Positions 38,501-42,129 of a DNA stretch of 64,000 nucleotides are shown here, in pieces. The position numbers were made by a program, and so were the translations under genes. The stretch spans positions 372,001 through 436,000 of the forward strand of contig NZ_JAGGMR010000001.1 of assembly GCF_017875645.1 (NCBI RefSeq), written 5' to 3'. The stretch comes from Nocardia goodfellowii (GTDB taxonomy: Bacteria > Actinomycetota > Actinomycetes > Mycobacteriales > Mycobacteriaceae). The notes beneath the pieces were generated by a model. It was not told where the DNA came from and searched no databases. It saw only the letters and a program-made list of their open reading frames with translations. Each line of letters opens with the position of its first letter. Positions within the stretch are counted from its first letter, which is position 1.

Positions 38501-41212
38501 CAGTGGTGCGGGGCGGGACTCGGATGTATGGGTCTCGGGACGGGATGAAGAAACTTCGGACTCTCGCTGCGGAGCGACATCCGTTTGCCGCGAGGCCAAG
38601 TCATCCGCCGCGGTACCGAGCCGTTCCGGGCGGACCTGCTCGTCTGTGGTGCGTGCTGCCCGCAAGCCTGTTTCGCCGTCGGGTTGCCATGGCCTGCTAC
38701 CGGATTCGGCCGCGCGGGAGCGCATTTCGGGATTCTGCGGTGGATTGGCGGCGGAGCGCTGGTCAGCGGCGCGGTCGGTTGCCGAAGGTGCCGTGCGCGG
38801 TTCGGATGTCTTCGACGACTCCGTCGCGGTGCGATGGGTTTCGGCTTCTGCTGCCTGCGGAGACGCATTCGTCGCGGGACGATGTGTTTCGGCAGTGGCC
38901 GGCGCATCGGTACGGGAACGGGTCTCACCGGCGATGGGCGCACCGTTGCGAGGTGTGCTCCGAACGTCGGGCCGGGACTCCGAACCAGTGCGGGGATCGG
39001 ATCCTGGGTTAGCGGGGGTCACTGCCGCCGTGGGCGAATCCCCATATGCCGTGGTACTCGAGTCCGCTATCTGAGTCCCGTTGACCTGTACCGCGTCTGG
39101 TGTGCCGGTGGTGCTTTGTGGCACGGACTCCTGTGCCAACGATCGAGACGAGGACGTTTCGCCGACAACGGGTGCCCGGTGTTCCGCGCTGGTGCCCGGG
39201 TCGTTCTTCGAATCCTGCTGCGGCGAAGCATTTTCCGGCCGCTGGTTCGAAGCGCTTGCGGCCGGATCCGCCTGCGCAGCAGCGGGTTCGGCCTGCGGTT
39301 CGGGCGCGGCATCCGGCTCGACGCTATCGGCTGCGGGTGGCGCTTCCGCGGCGGCGGGAGCGAGCGACGCCTCGGAGTGGGCGGGCGGCACCTCCGCCGC
39401 AGCGGGACGGGTCGAATTGCCACCGTCCACGGGCTCAGTGGTCGCGTCGCCGACGCTCGGTGTCTGGCTCGCGGCTTCAGGATGCCCGGCCGACGCGCCG
39501 AAGTCAGCGTCGGCCGTCCCCTCTGGCTGCTTCTGAGCACCGGAATCAGCGCCCACCTCGCCCGCAGACTGGTTCAGAGCACCGGAATCAGCGCCCACGC
39601 CCTGCTTTTGAGCAGCGTCCGCAGATGACGTGGTATCCCCGAGCTGATTCGAGCCCGGATCGGACGCGGTCGGGCCCCCGGGCTGATTCGAGCCAGTATC
39701 CGAATTGGGCGAATCACCCGGTACCGCACCCTGTTCCGGAGTCACGGGAATATCCCCGCCAACCCCTGTCTCCCCAACCGCCGGTTGATTCACCGCCTCG
39801 TGTGCGGCCCCCGCCTGCGGCCCGGCTTCGGGCATTCCCGCCGGTGCTTGGCCCGGATCAGTTGGCGCGATCCCCGCCCGACTGTCGGGCGCATCGGCGC
39901 CAACCGCATCCGCGACATCAACACTCGACGGTTCGGTACCGGCGCCGGGAGTCGGATCACCATCCTGCAAGCCACCCGAGAGAATGCGGGACGACTCCTC
40001 CGCGCCCGCTTGCGGACGAACGCCCATGCGGTCACCGGCGGGGCTGCTGGATGACCGGTTGTTCGCCGAACTATCCCCTGCGGCAGGAGAATTCGTGGAA
40101 CCAGCGGGCCCGGTGCCCCCATACCCGTCGGCCAGCGCGTTCGCCGGGGCGGTGTTCGGTCCCTGGTACCCGATCCGCGGTCCCGCGGGTTGGTACAGAT
40201 CGGGGTGCCGGTTCTGCCAGCTGCGGTCCGCGAGGCTGCGGCTCACACCGGAGAGCGCTCCGTTGGACGCGCCCGCGCTGAGCATCCGCCAGTCGAACTG
40301 CTCGGAGGCGTTCTTCTTGGTGTCCTCCCACGCCTTGCCCCAGTTCCAGGATCCGTCGTCCTGGTGCGCCGCCTGCACCATCTGGTATCCGAGGCTGCCG
40401 CCGAAACCGGCGATGCCGCCGACCAAACCCGCTGTGCTGCCGGTGATCGCCGCGTTCACAGTGGGGTTGAACATCGGGGCGTCCCGGTCGCCGCGGGGAG
40501 TATTGAGGAACTTTCCGAGCTTGTCGCCGATCGGGCTGGCGACGCCCGCGCCGACCGCGGAGCTGACCGCGGTCATCTTGACCTGGTCCCAGTCGATGTT
40601 CTTCCGGCGGCCCGCGTCCACCTGATAGGCCTGGATGCCGAGGTCCTGCCCGGTGCCGATGACGGTGTCGATGGCGACGTGCCGGACCAGGAAGTTGGCG
40701 AGTTTCTTGGTGATCAGCTTGCCGGCCAGCTCGATGATCTTGTTCATCACGCGCTGCGCGAGCATCCGGATGGCGACCCGGGTGAAGCCCATGGCCACGG
40801 CGGTGGCGGCGGGCGCGGTGGGCGGGAACAGCCAGAACGCGGCGATCTCGGCGGCCAGCAGAGCCAGCGACGTGATCACCATCAGCTTGGCGTATTCGAG
40901 TTCCGTCCCGAGGTCGTCGGCGCTTTGCGCGATGGTCTCGAAGTCCTGGGCCAGCTTTTCCAGTGACTGTTCGCCGTCGCGATAGAGCTGCAGGTCCTCG
41001 ACCATGCGCCGGCGGGCTTCGCCCTCGGGATACGCGGTGTTAACCGCGGCGATGGCGTCGTCGATGTCGCCGAGTACCTGGCGCAGGTCGGCCGCGGCGG
41101 TACGCCAATCGTCGGCTACCCCCCAGACGCCGTCCTCGTCGCCCTCGGGGTAGTCCGATCCGGCTACCGCTTCCAGCAGCCACATCAGGGCGCCGGGTAC
41201 ATCAACCGCCAT
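17516..41212 (-). CDS. Giant CpnT-like, ESX-type multidomain protein B (7,898 aa)
   Basis: One unbroken 23.7-kb frame. Residues 1-365 are a CpnT-like WXG100-type region with a hydrophobic stretch at about 108-150. Residues 365-1155 are a low-complexity linker. A papain-like/glutamine-deamidase-type domain has C1164, H1246 and D1261. Two degenerate modules resembling DUF6782 metallopeptidases lie at about 1421-1585 and 1885-2001. Metallopeptidase 1 (about 2608-2822) has HEFGH at 2733-2737 and a later EALAEAFFDVE; metallopeptidase 2 (about 6358-6598) has HELGH at 6497-6501 and EALGDAFLDVE. Between them are coiled-coil hairpins (about 3790-5190) and four PPR-x-x-VV modules. Residues about 7402-7650 are a Pro-rich spacer, and 7771-7898 a beta-rich C-terminal domain of unknown function. 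By eye it contains only about four cysteines. A secreted multi-effector role is inferred. Confidence 0.9.
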   Translation of the reverse strand: MAVDVPGALMWLLEAVAGSDYPEGDEDGVWGVADDWRTAAADLRQVLGDIDDAIAAVNTAYPEGEARRRMVEDLQLYRDGEQSLEKLAQDFETIAQSADDLGTELEYAKLMVITSLALLAAEIAAFWLFPPTAPAATAVAMGFTRVAIRMLAQRVMNKIIELAGKLITKKLANFLVRHVAIDTVIGTGQDLGIQAYQVDAGRRKNIDWDQVKMTAVSSAVGAGVASPIGDKLGKFLNTPRGDRDAPMFNPTVNAAITGSTAGLVGGIAGFGGSLGYQMVQAAHQDDGSWNWGKAWEDTKKNASEQFDWRMLSAGASNGALSGVSRSLADRSWQNRHPDLYQPAGPRIGYQGPNTAPANALADGYGGTGPAGSTNSPAAGDSSANNRSSSSPAGDRMGVRPQAGAEESSRILSGGLQDGDPTPGAGTEPSSVDVADAVGADAPDSRAGIAPTDPGQAPAGMPEAGPQAGAAHEAVNQPAVGETGVGGDIPVTPEQGAVPGDSPNSDTGSNQPGGPTASDPGSNQLGDTTSSADAAQKQGVGADSGALNQSAGEVGADSGAQKQPEGTADADFGASAGHPEAASQTPSVGDATTEPVDGGNSTRPAAAEVPPAHSEASLAPAAAEAPPAADSVEPDAAPEPQAEPAAAQADPAASASNQRPENASPQQDSKNDPGTSAEHRAPVVGETSSSRSLAQESVPQSTTGTPDAVQVNGTQIADSSTTAYGDSPTAAVTPANPGSDPRTGSESRPDVRSTPRNGAPIAGETRSRTDAPATAETHRPATNASPQAAEAETHRTATESSKTSEPRTAPSATDRAADQRSAANPPQNPEMRSRAAESGSRPWQPDGETGLRAARTTDEQVRPERLGTAADDLASRQTDVAPQRESEVSSSRPETHTSESRPAPLRGERSDMGATPGSDTGPSQRPGSAVPQRGTDAEALRPDSDSGAPRSAPLRGEQAPAVRPDDTDGIRSGRVQPDSAVPQRNGVEPGVRPDPEAVEPRSAPAHGEQVFTRPGSADSESAQVRPDSSVPQRDTAQPGAAQDRSDAATTRPADRTQSPAARDPQAPHRPWAPDSAPARSGDAEASRTRPVGDEVRPTGTDARRDGEVPPVGLPPVNGAGEQQHPRSTTRPEANSPERARDLGDGDQARNSNRPEAGPQRNRGRCAELALRLIQSMTGSSAIRPPDGPVGLDGMSAAEVQAAAGGQLRSFADHDAIARQLLAMPEGSSALVVDEYTGARDEHGVGAHAYVLVHENGAIVVRDPGAERVESFPPTLPRDVRGTYAILFDAAGNPLHPAGPDTPVHFGGDRTHDEDEARIGETDRRRQPRLNPIQEPELDPAATRSDRTAPESTVPGGLASESTRSDGLASESTVPDGLASESTVPDGLASDGLLPEQTPSPDSSRSDDAALLADDDALPTGPLDRDTARALEILQRTETGREALAALRAAQAAVRVEFGETPGERDAFDPRRMDVVVDGRDRSEPAQASAIVRAAVIAEAVLAGRAGLNPAVIRATERSEYVAAQLRIAAEALGRQAEFARELDAFGYSEAPRSGHDIADTPYTQAMHEQYLAAYDAAVGAARTGDPAPTPRQLQRIGREAGIDALLSGELLDSPSYPSGGPSLRDRHGAEWDAQRSHAVPENSYVPTSSEVAAAVSRLVRAELALDRRIGRVASEWERAVRSLVPSDPAIIPSDHALLDRSRETLRDNVFRHFSDTANRPELASRLQALTELTDRQAELTAQRDRIRTEIATRAGQDMLDAEVRAGEGRWVTDQVALIPGQPPRVLVIDSGTTDTVPRTAAAADPELARALRSGAAQTELVRVRADDSGVVHLDRNRVPLRLPSADAPNHVVAPRTPDAPAGPDVPRQSLADQASAARDRVADVLDQHDLGRWAADVLNRRGVQVRYRLDVPTTVYGGRQLLGADALYDPASNSVALPLHGTPEANAARLIHAAYLAEQSGAAEGPPERLALPRAEFVDLMLDREAEAHAREFEFERRRRAELEREAQYSGQPPKFEVGPEGALSRRDRLAEVFVDAFDQAKKTATKAYSENRYVYENMRDAAAYRAAVRAVRAELLRSGPEIDGLDYAAHYGAEWDRAHGIRPVGGEEPRVRATDTPALRDQRSRHYAAEIEMLRLLRDSGRFVPVGPAEQAYADAYDRAYRKAERAFAAAPETAVRPEHAGREAGVRALRKYIDKVGLPAAEVVFDVARHGGDNQDSYRPWVVEPAPSAPPRPDAELRPAAVHSDFVRRGLTDALREQPGAEELGDNTAVHRDKKILLVAAEPGGHMDALRALAARRPEFADVLWDGSHRVDYLEVRPGPGGRPEGTWIPRNIAEGPFRAADYYEAHGELLKHYLRFRAEGRTDLGFDKWLRQLGPDAFYGSDERPTMRGRLRRDVVRLGFEQFRSDPTLPETHPAAVAHRLRTRQVPLPNHPSELHVLRYRDPAAADAVEAAESAQSRFRQHYVLSPVELPGQTFNIWLQSDGAGGWRVPPPTGEGKVSDELARQFEGLADSNEKRLIERIRRMLLDGAADLTDRSGPKGRLRRLADRLPFGSSREGAAEVRPIDRSRATDGPLDYPEFMGGREDSADPPTESRRPAAPDPIDDQWSNLTPEQVGARLSEVTGLPVFGFDLPNLDPDTVRDFARGVVAMRETYRHVDLRSVGIGPLDGDPFAQAQPRTDRAAGKIHTESITLNYRFASDPAYFRERLQLRVDQGRFHPSILARPGYGAFLHEFGHAVDYAGGRSVHEAVEDALLRYYLNSRPSATIAGYETWLRQLSGYSFDGDMLNVKEALAEAFFDVEHNGARASEPAEVIHKLLTEAAEQATRGEQAGLDRPDRLGDAEEPAPDPNAGGGAKKPPNQPPPTAAEPPDPSDPAAKGSPPPPAGRARPHTVEVEGEQIPVRLVDDGAGGWRVEAPETRPEAPAPDGSRALPTPEAPATPERRPNALRRLWTQLRDGFVAHTPKYPSGSGFDSAGQSVVAHEANLPVVKHTPEGDVLQTKFNPARILKEGVTMWQSRELIPFLKKLTSRIPDQAGDARPARTRNGEEYRPWLDEADPELVRRELGVDLDDLRRQAETEQPKAPEASTPEPVRYQPNPNATGRFGELAHNLADAANHRADVAADLIAAVRALGGDLGPEVTPDTVRQAFEALRYQQARRIGALAGLAEAAARYDAENRRIPYSDQVSFFDADPMTRFLTEVIRANDRPTTLLDWEGVNNGGEPGRDWGDLSYTDQPGRDEGNPSYFENALRRDQIRDERAVWAQLLGIDLGALDAHPRHALAEVIDHIRAHARGLEDVQQQVRTFLRADAEVAEITGDLADLGLRASVESDGGFLLPGVDGIGILPGEAGQKPRLLVYDGNLDHERVLADALRDHPDLAQAVNDGLVDVVHRVAHVEPDGTIRLIDSEPVAVQHVRQQVDGRTLDVTLVREGDGTWRPVFDTPSTDATQRPVNLPDGLSRSEVETARRGLAQRLGIPETELGDPDALAERMEQLRAENAIRAAQIEAIIDYGRTAWDIDDFHAHDDARSQLAHRLGMHPDQLTPERVARALVDDGLGKARRHQAVEDLVEYANLLRGTDSAVVDAARDRLAERLGVGTRRGRFPKDLYPRNYKNAEKKYLPDTSGLDPKRLHKAISKLAAKESERTNLINALAEYYRTINRLDRFDPVGRGQQAVDPRVTDIEFPVHDKAIAHLLDVVGNLDILTDAIDNADILDRFGILGQHTGPAPEPRANPDFTRTVGVELPDPVRPGDTPEEAVAKAERWAKVYEVYRDGKIDQKERLTPDQLAEVQAELRDETQQRASDLDLLQELNRRADELEAEAQRPARIAQLLAEQAAAVAEREAARTAMDVATSQFRQNPGEREAADLGAAARRYTDAEAEVARVEAELAATRPDEPPEAPPVGGVRPGPGEPGSGGSGRREPGGSRPGGTGRSEPGERGTGERARSEPSVSGAGRREPGESESSGVVRSAPEEPGTGGVVRPEPTEQGSGGAVRPEPNQPGPGGVGRREPGSAGTGRSEPGERGIGEIGRSEPGESGKGGVVRSDPTEPGAAEMGRHEPGSGGVVRPQPEERGPGGTSRREPAEKQAADPSTATKSARQDNSQAGAVQPNADRPELAGGGDGGRKPPADPPLAPEPGDSGDRPDADLARRVTNRLAAENVAAVRELDAARTVRDEAMAGLPVRESDLTEDALPATIRRLATEMPDQASRIAALRDAAVRFNRAEAELEVLDGAVAKAMEREALAEEGAVRIDDTVGVVSGDPPRIVVVGWNPPGDVRAQLAADYPQLRPLLSRPEVLVRHIEIAYTADGRITNLHTDFGPEGKRPGPDEAEAAFEAMRQRAETRAQEALDAVQHRADEARQSQDTDFDQRMRQLEESLAEQERRMADLDAALPGEPSVRDPQAAADFEALRRQTEQGFNAAMDAVRHHVEDARRALDEVQGSRESDFDRRMRQLEESLVEQERRMADLDAALLGQPGADLNAVLPGQPGADLNAALPGQPELRDPQAAADFDALRRQTEQGFNAAMDAVRQHVEDARRALDEVQARSDGAPDSERRRQFDEQTQQFDQAMVEHERRLAELARAARDSSDFQTRLRQFDAEMAEHQRRFQELQQSMAGLQSDGDLDARMRRFDQAMAEHQRVFAELQRSLGEPEARPQPTEPPHEGDVRVWPPEDDGDATPPAPRPKPSGSDPGGMGAAARPEPGTEDGVRPDAKSAAGRPEPGAGAGVQSDVNSGPDRSGAGDGVRPDVKSGPRSEPGARDGVQSDVKSGPRSEPGAGDGVQSGAKSGPGRSGAGDGVRPDPKSGPRPEPAAEDGAQSDAKSSPLRPEPAAEGGVVPESKGASLPPGAVASEGLPLPADPASPPSATPHVRPEDLTPEARAELERLRAERAEAVSQREELRDIRRVAAELLAEAPPGGPEADALARATERFDAAEAEVTRLDAEIAEQELAGTPEAVYQELMRQRARLAAEREFWRAKRDDRFSRFSDIPLPVRSPDQALNDANLATTLQALDNGIVRTRDIGGIGEESATRAPELVGPEEIARRREQIFNLQDAAQRFIDADSALIDIDRRIAALGRVGVAEPILSQQVQAEIDQLAQERARAVLEAKPWRLMRTDLANRLQVDENLLGPADLDDALREVANRTVRADEVEERIRTIELLHEAATRVHEAEQLVHRIQGRMAELTGAGRDLLHEAGARPIVTDDSVPPRVGLVDGPNPRILVVAPIGPPGHPRIDHDAALAAAIRTDSAVAHAMTRRETRVEYRWIVAERDIPVRAEAMEGPRRRFTHFPAIAGRPPMDLVHWHDGAGEVHTIDPRVGHADRGGPTVPKTFEPRDLPEGVSGWGMAPVVGAITDPFIDNGPGVNEAFLPAIPGGDPISNGMDTYALPFNDLLYHILRLTLEPAKLSGFTWFNDKDHPGRISPGFKKHPWFRPPIRDVQPMAQEYNLPTRVPDNGELGELYQQRQREEQAAWREVQEWTNGKYQRFLADDSDIDTIHRNLDDHPLAQGAARAVRAAVLVDVIANILDDHIAGLAEKTHRSPDDPGPDLSGAIDAITGHLHHERPGDAARLVNDIADALTTLRPNRGDIARAVAERLDNTIPAFSREEIERIKNHLMRDQHLRVDPRDSAPRYMTLDPVADIAEAWNRLIAGGDNILPADILLLQDALAETNFLHAHPFATAWRDANQYAIRIGFDWDAVRPPLTEWRKGIKYAPAPFGPDSPLPPRPHTDPDDPDALPPGPRPQLPPNPQGPGNHALPSLSPDNTTTQPLPPIGSEEPTVELPRRESPEGGAARVVSDSGESVDPTVELPSAPFTESAGVPRVPRPGSEDQTVELPRPESPEGGVTPAPAHSAESESPTVELPPVPSTEGAGVQQPRPVGSAESAVELPASSSPDLVAPQPYPRPATSEDPAVELVSPDSPEDGVTRTPAHSAESESPTIELPPAPSTEGAGVQPHRSPDGSGVPAVESPPPPSQQGSAAEPRPVASHDQTIQLPTPPSADSAFTDAPSRPLGSEGSTVELPTPPSSHDATRSLPHPVNPERAAVEPLPAQSADNAVARPAGSEAPTVELPQPASSGRPARALPRHVGAEEPIGELAPSSPEDSVSQPRPGSRPDARQSEQRPIGDTTARRGDSPTAAVRDSAAHMVGELPGSDGPRHVGFADEQSAGETRGASEARTSAPVVRNSEPNTTRVDNVTPDQARAKAKPESDADRPETDPEALSPKPAQVNDGGLQSNSARVDDGGLQSNPARVDDGGQQSNPARVNNGGQQSNPAQASDAGAQSNSAQPARTAESAGPRVPGDDVRPAVVDEQISAQPNRSVSQTPESDRARSEQAAPEDSRPQPDREQPTPRFDDEWSRIDDRAEIARTLQERYGFDFDGFDLDGIDIDTAREAARALDEKLSKFPEIELQNFAFGPLRGPRADAQILGETTPGVGFPGGPRARGRGFYLNTRWITINQRYATDPVARADFAEDSLRDDYWSNGADRIIYSAIVHELGHALDLAGQRYAEHRAMDALREHYAATRPHVDPAEFRTWLRQLSGYSFDRNGHFDIAEALGDAFLDVERNGPNASEPAQVLHRVLLEEARNTTKRPYLDPPPNIDLDTITFDPDFIAAARNPTPEAPEPTPEPTKKPLRQRIAERFSRGPVRPDEPTSHQELPPSAPVAPASPRTTPAEVGVSPRPVGDQDRALSAAVSPVSPRTASAEGADSPRPAGDQDRAPSAPMPPTSPPQTPHTGAAESPRPTGRQAPAPSAVTVPPVSPPDTAPSEASVLPRQTGHQEPTPPVSVAPVSPMPAPPTSPQHATSTTSGPRAVESDAAATAPGTGVPSDPSDTQSPKVGTESGAHNEGASRPQATPPHGPTESIPFAPVPPAPAHAGEAVSPRPTGHQEPTQPDPVAPTSVPASPASQQPTAPSRATGPAESPAVAATPAESPAAAATPAESPAAAAIPVEDAAAAATPAENRIAAALPVENPAAAAIAEDAAAAAIAENAVAAVIAENAVAAVTPAENAAAAAEPRADSRNDPSIAQPPEQGATEPSPNEGASRSQAAQPHPASGHSEPPVPPASSPRTASSEAVSPRAPEHQESTPLPGPPTSVPALPDSPLPSAPSHGNVPQADENASAAGRPTRPVPELSASPPPVPPVTPPRTVPSETGESPHPTGQFEESAQPGPASPNSSPRAPSSDVAAPPCSAGHSGEPTGAVPIRPASPQPPATAADPHAESDSGTDGSIAEGLSETSVTEQPQHGPVASASDENAPRSQATPPSSAASPQLDRGGEESEQPGRSQEGAQAPQPDTAQPGLDADGDGAEGVPGRDDTSSGVGDPAGTPSGRDEGASAGDRDGAGEQPPRSGGDSPGEPRRTPASGGNTRSHIPHPPKEYDLDAPDIEVHEAVPAQPYPVPPVKPPVPPKPPVPPKPPVPPKPPVPPKPPVPQPPVPPTPELPKPGPPKPEPPKPPVPPRPPVPQPPVSPTPEPPVPPKPELPKPEPPKPEPPNPEPPNPEPPKPVPPAPEPPKPVPPAPEPPKPVPPKPEPPKPEPPSPEPPKPVPPKPEPPKPEPPSPEPPKPQPPKPQPPNPEPPSPEPPKPVPPKPEPPKPEPPNPGPPTPPQLPEWPCPPTPPAPTAPPPWPVPPSDPSVPTRPPNWPVPPGGSPSPMPPSGWPLPPGDPVAPDTSTPEPPHPWRPMAGDNGVADGSGNQLPIHGDPSHPLNGNGRNGIGDAPAGQAAPPPPPVNAIPPIPPAPAAPPRASHAFPRMSAYGNGRPPADDGSRTTGLVVRSHAGVGEFAEFDPRTGALRVDTPGVGAVAGLYGNIGDVPVVFYRDGGRLLIRVAERLIDLDAEQVGVYWQHIGDGTTRFTLTASSSVICDVYYRAVLPDLDFGLLVRDVLTDPARRTRIFTA
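18421..18660. repeat. 60-bp tandem repeat in the Pro-rich C-terminal spacer of giant protein B
   Basis: Four consecutive 60-base units start at 18421, 18481, 18541 and 18601. The units at 18541 and 18601 agree over the first 45 bases, and 18421 differs from 18541 at only three positions. They code on the minus strand for PPKPEPP/PPKPVPP/PPSPEPP heptads within a Pro-rich region running from about 18260 to 19010. Such a rod could span the cell envelope. Confidence 0.9.
20155..20455. repeat. CTGCAG-rich tandem repeat coding for Ala-rich units
   Basis: Repeats around ctgcagcagcggcattctcg code on the minus strand for AEN/AES-x-AAAAxP/I units of 8-16 residues (for example ENPAAAAIAEDAAAAAIAEN) in giant protein B. 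Neighbouring units differ by a few bases, suggesting recent slippage or recombination. Confidence 0.85.
22385..22535. repeat. 36-bp tandem repeat coding for NPARVDDGGQQS units
   Basis: Four copies of a 36-base unit containing gcccccatcgtccactcgcg code for twelve-residue units (SNPARVDDGGQQ and variants) in the linker before metallopeptidase 2 of giant protein B. Confidence 0.9.
26740..27090. repeat. Tandem repeats coding for Gly/Asp/Ser/Pro linker units
   Basis: Seven to eight units of roughly 48 bases, each with accactcttcacatccgac or a close variant. They code for GDGVQSDVKSGPRSEPGA-type units in giant protein B, separating the coiled-coil region from the next helical hairpin. Confidence 0.8.
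27575..28150. repeat. Long near-identical duplication inside the coiled-coil region
   Basis: Two blocks of roughly 240-300 bases are highly similar. Both code for MRQLEESL-x-EQERRMADLDAAL, a short linker, RDPQAAADF-x-ALRRQTEQGFN and an AMDAVR-HVEDARRALDEVQ helix (about residues 4360-4550). The blocks are separated by two short GQPGADLNAVLP units. This looks like a recent in-frame duplication. Confidence 0.85.
29000..29490. repeat. Degenerate repeats coding for Gly-Arg-Ser-Glu-Pro linker units
   Basis: About fifteen degenerate units of 27-36 bases with ggctcggaccggcc or ggcccgggctc cores code for GR-x-EPGE-x-G / VRPEP-x-x-PG-type units in giant protein B. Confidence 0.75.
37055..37190. repeat. 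30-bp tandem repeat coding for DGLASESTVP units
   Basis: Four to five 30-base units with cggcacggtcgactccgagg cores code for the ten-residue unit DGLASESTVP in the linker following the papain-like domain of giant protein B. Confidence 0.85.
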
Positions 41213-41226
41213 CGATCGCTACCGGT

Positions 41227-41724
41227 TCACCAGCTGCTGTCGGTGAAGCTGGTACCGCGGTCCGGAACGTATGCCTCCACATCGCTGAATTCCATTGGCG
41301 CATCGCCCTCTTCGGGCTCCGCCGCGCCCGGCGGCACCATCGTGACCGGGGGCGCGACCGGCGCCTGCGGTTTGATCTCGGCGAAACCATCCAGCAGATC
41401 GGTCAGTTTCGGCAGCCGCGCCTGCCGCTCCTGCACCGGCGCCATCAATTCCATACCGAGCTTGTTCACCTCGGTCACCGCCTGCTGCGCGGCTTCGGTC
41501 ATCGCCTTGGCGAGTTCGCTGAGGCCGGCGCCCTCGGCATGCGGTCCGAACTTGGTGTCGATGACGACGCCGTTGGCGTTCACTGTTACCGTCACCAGCT
41601 TCCGCACGGTCGCACTCGCGGTGAGCGTCGCACGCGCCTGCTGTATCCGGGCGATATCCTTGAACTGCTCCTGGACTTCTTCCAGGACGTGTGCGAGTTC
41701 GGCCTTCGCGTACTCGTTGGTCAT
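41227..41724 (-). CDS. YbaB/EbfC-like protein, locus B
   Basis: A 165-residue paralogue of the locus A gene at 11052-11549 and of identical length. It shows the YbaB/EbfC arrangement: an N-terminal helix (residues 5-33), VTVTVNANGVVIDTKFG strands, then a helix (AKAMTEAAQQAVTEVNKLG). The acidic C-terminal extension ends SFTDSSW, matching VTDSVW of the paralogue. The start overlaps the WXG100-like gene's stop in an ATGA, and the stop lies 14 bases before giant protein B, so the three genes should be co-translated. By analogy with ESX-linked EspL it may be a cytosolic adaptor or chaperone for the giant substrate; this is inference. Confidence 0.88.
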   Translation of the reverse strand: MTNEYAKAELAHVLEEVQEQFKDIARIQQARATLTASATVRKLVTVTVNANGVVIDTKFGPHAEGAGLSELAKAMTEAAQQAVTEVNKLGMELMAPVQERQARLPKLTDLLDGFAEIKPQAPVAPPVTMVPPGAAEPEEGDAPMEFSDVEAYVPDRGTSFTDSSW

Positions 41725-42029
41725 TTCCAGCGCAGATTGTCGCGGTTCGCCTGATCCTGGAGCTTCATGGTGTCGGCGGTCTTGACCTGGCCGACCACGA
41801 AGTTGTTGAAGCTGGTCGAGGCGTTGGTGATGTTGGTGGTCGCGTTGGCGCGTGAGGTCTGGTAGTTGCCGTAGAACTGAGTGCCGAATTTGTCCTCGCC
41901 CCAGGGCTTGCCGCGGCTGGCCAGCATGGTGTCGAGGTTCTTCAGCACACCGTCGAGTTGCTCCCGCACGTTGGACGTTTTCGTCTGTGCGGCTTTGCGC
42001 AGTAGGTCTGGATCATTCTCGACCGTCAT
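41721..42029 (-). CDS. WXG100-like small ESX-associated protein, locus B
   Basis: A 102-residue helix-turn-helix hairpin protein beginning MTVENDPDLLRKAAQ. The turn carries GKPWGEDKFGTQF, the W-G-x-D-x-x-G-x-x-F motif of small actinobacterial ESX-associated proteins. It has no signal peptide or membrane segment. It is the first gene of the locus B set and overlaps the next gene by four bases. Its first five residues equal those of the locus A paralogue (11614-11931), but the rest has diverged strongly. It probably acts with the CpnT-like N-terminal region of the giant protein during ESX export. Confidence 0.85.
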   Translation of the reverse strand: MTVENDPDLLRKAAQTKTSNVREQLDGVLKNLDTMLASRGKPWGEDKFGTQFYGNYQTSRANATTNITNASTSFNNFVVGQVKTADTMKLQDQANRDNLRWK

Positions 42030-42129
42030 AGCTGCCGACGATGACAGCTCATAGCAACTCGCCAGTAGCGTTAAGTTGAACTAAAGATGTTGTGGCAGTG
42101 ACGTCGAGCGGTACCGCTACGGTGGGAGC

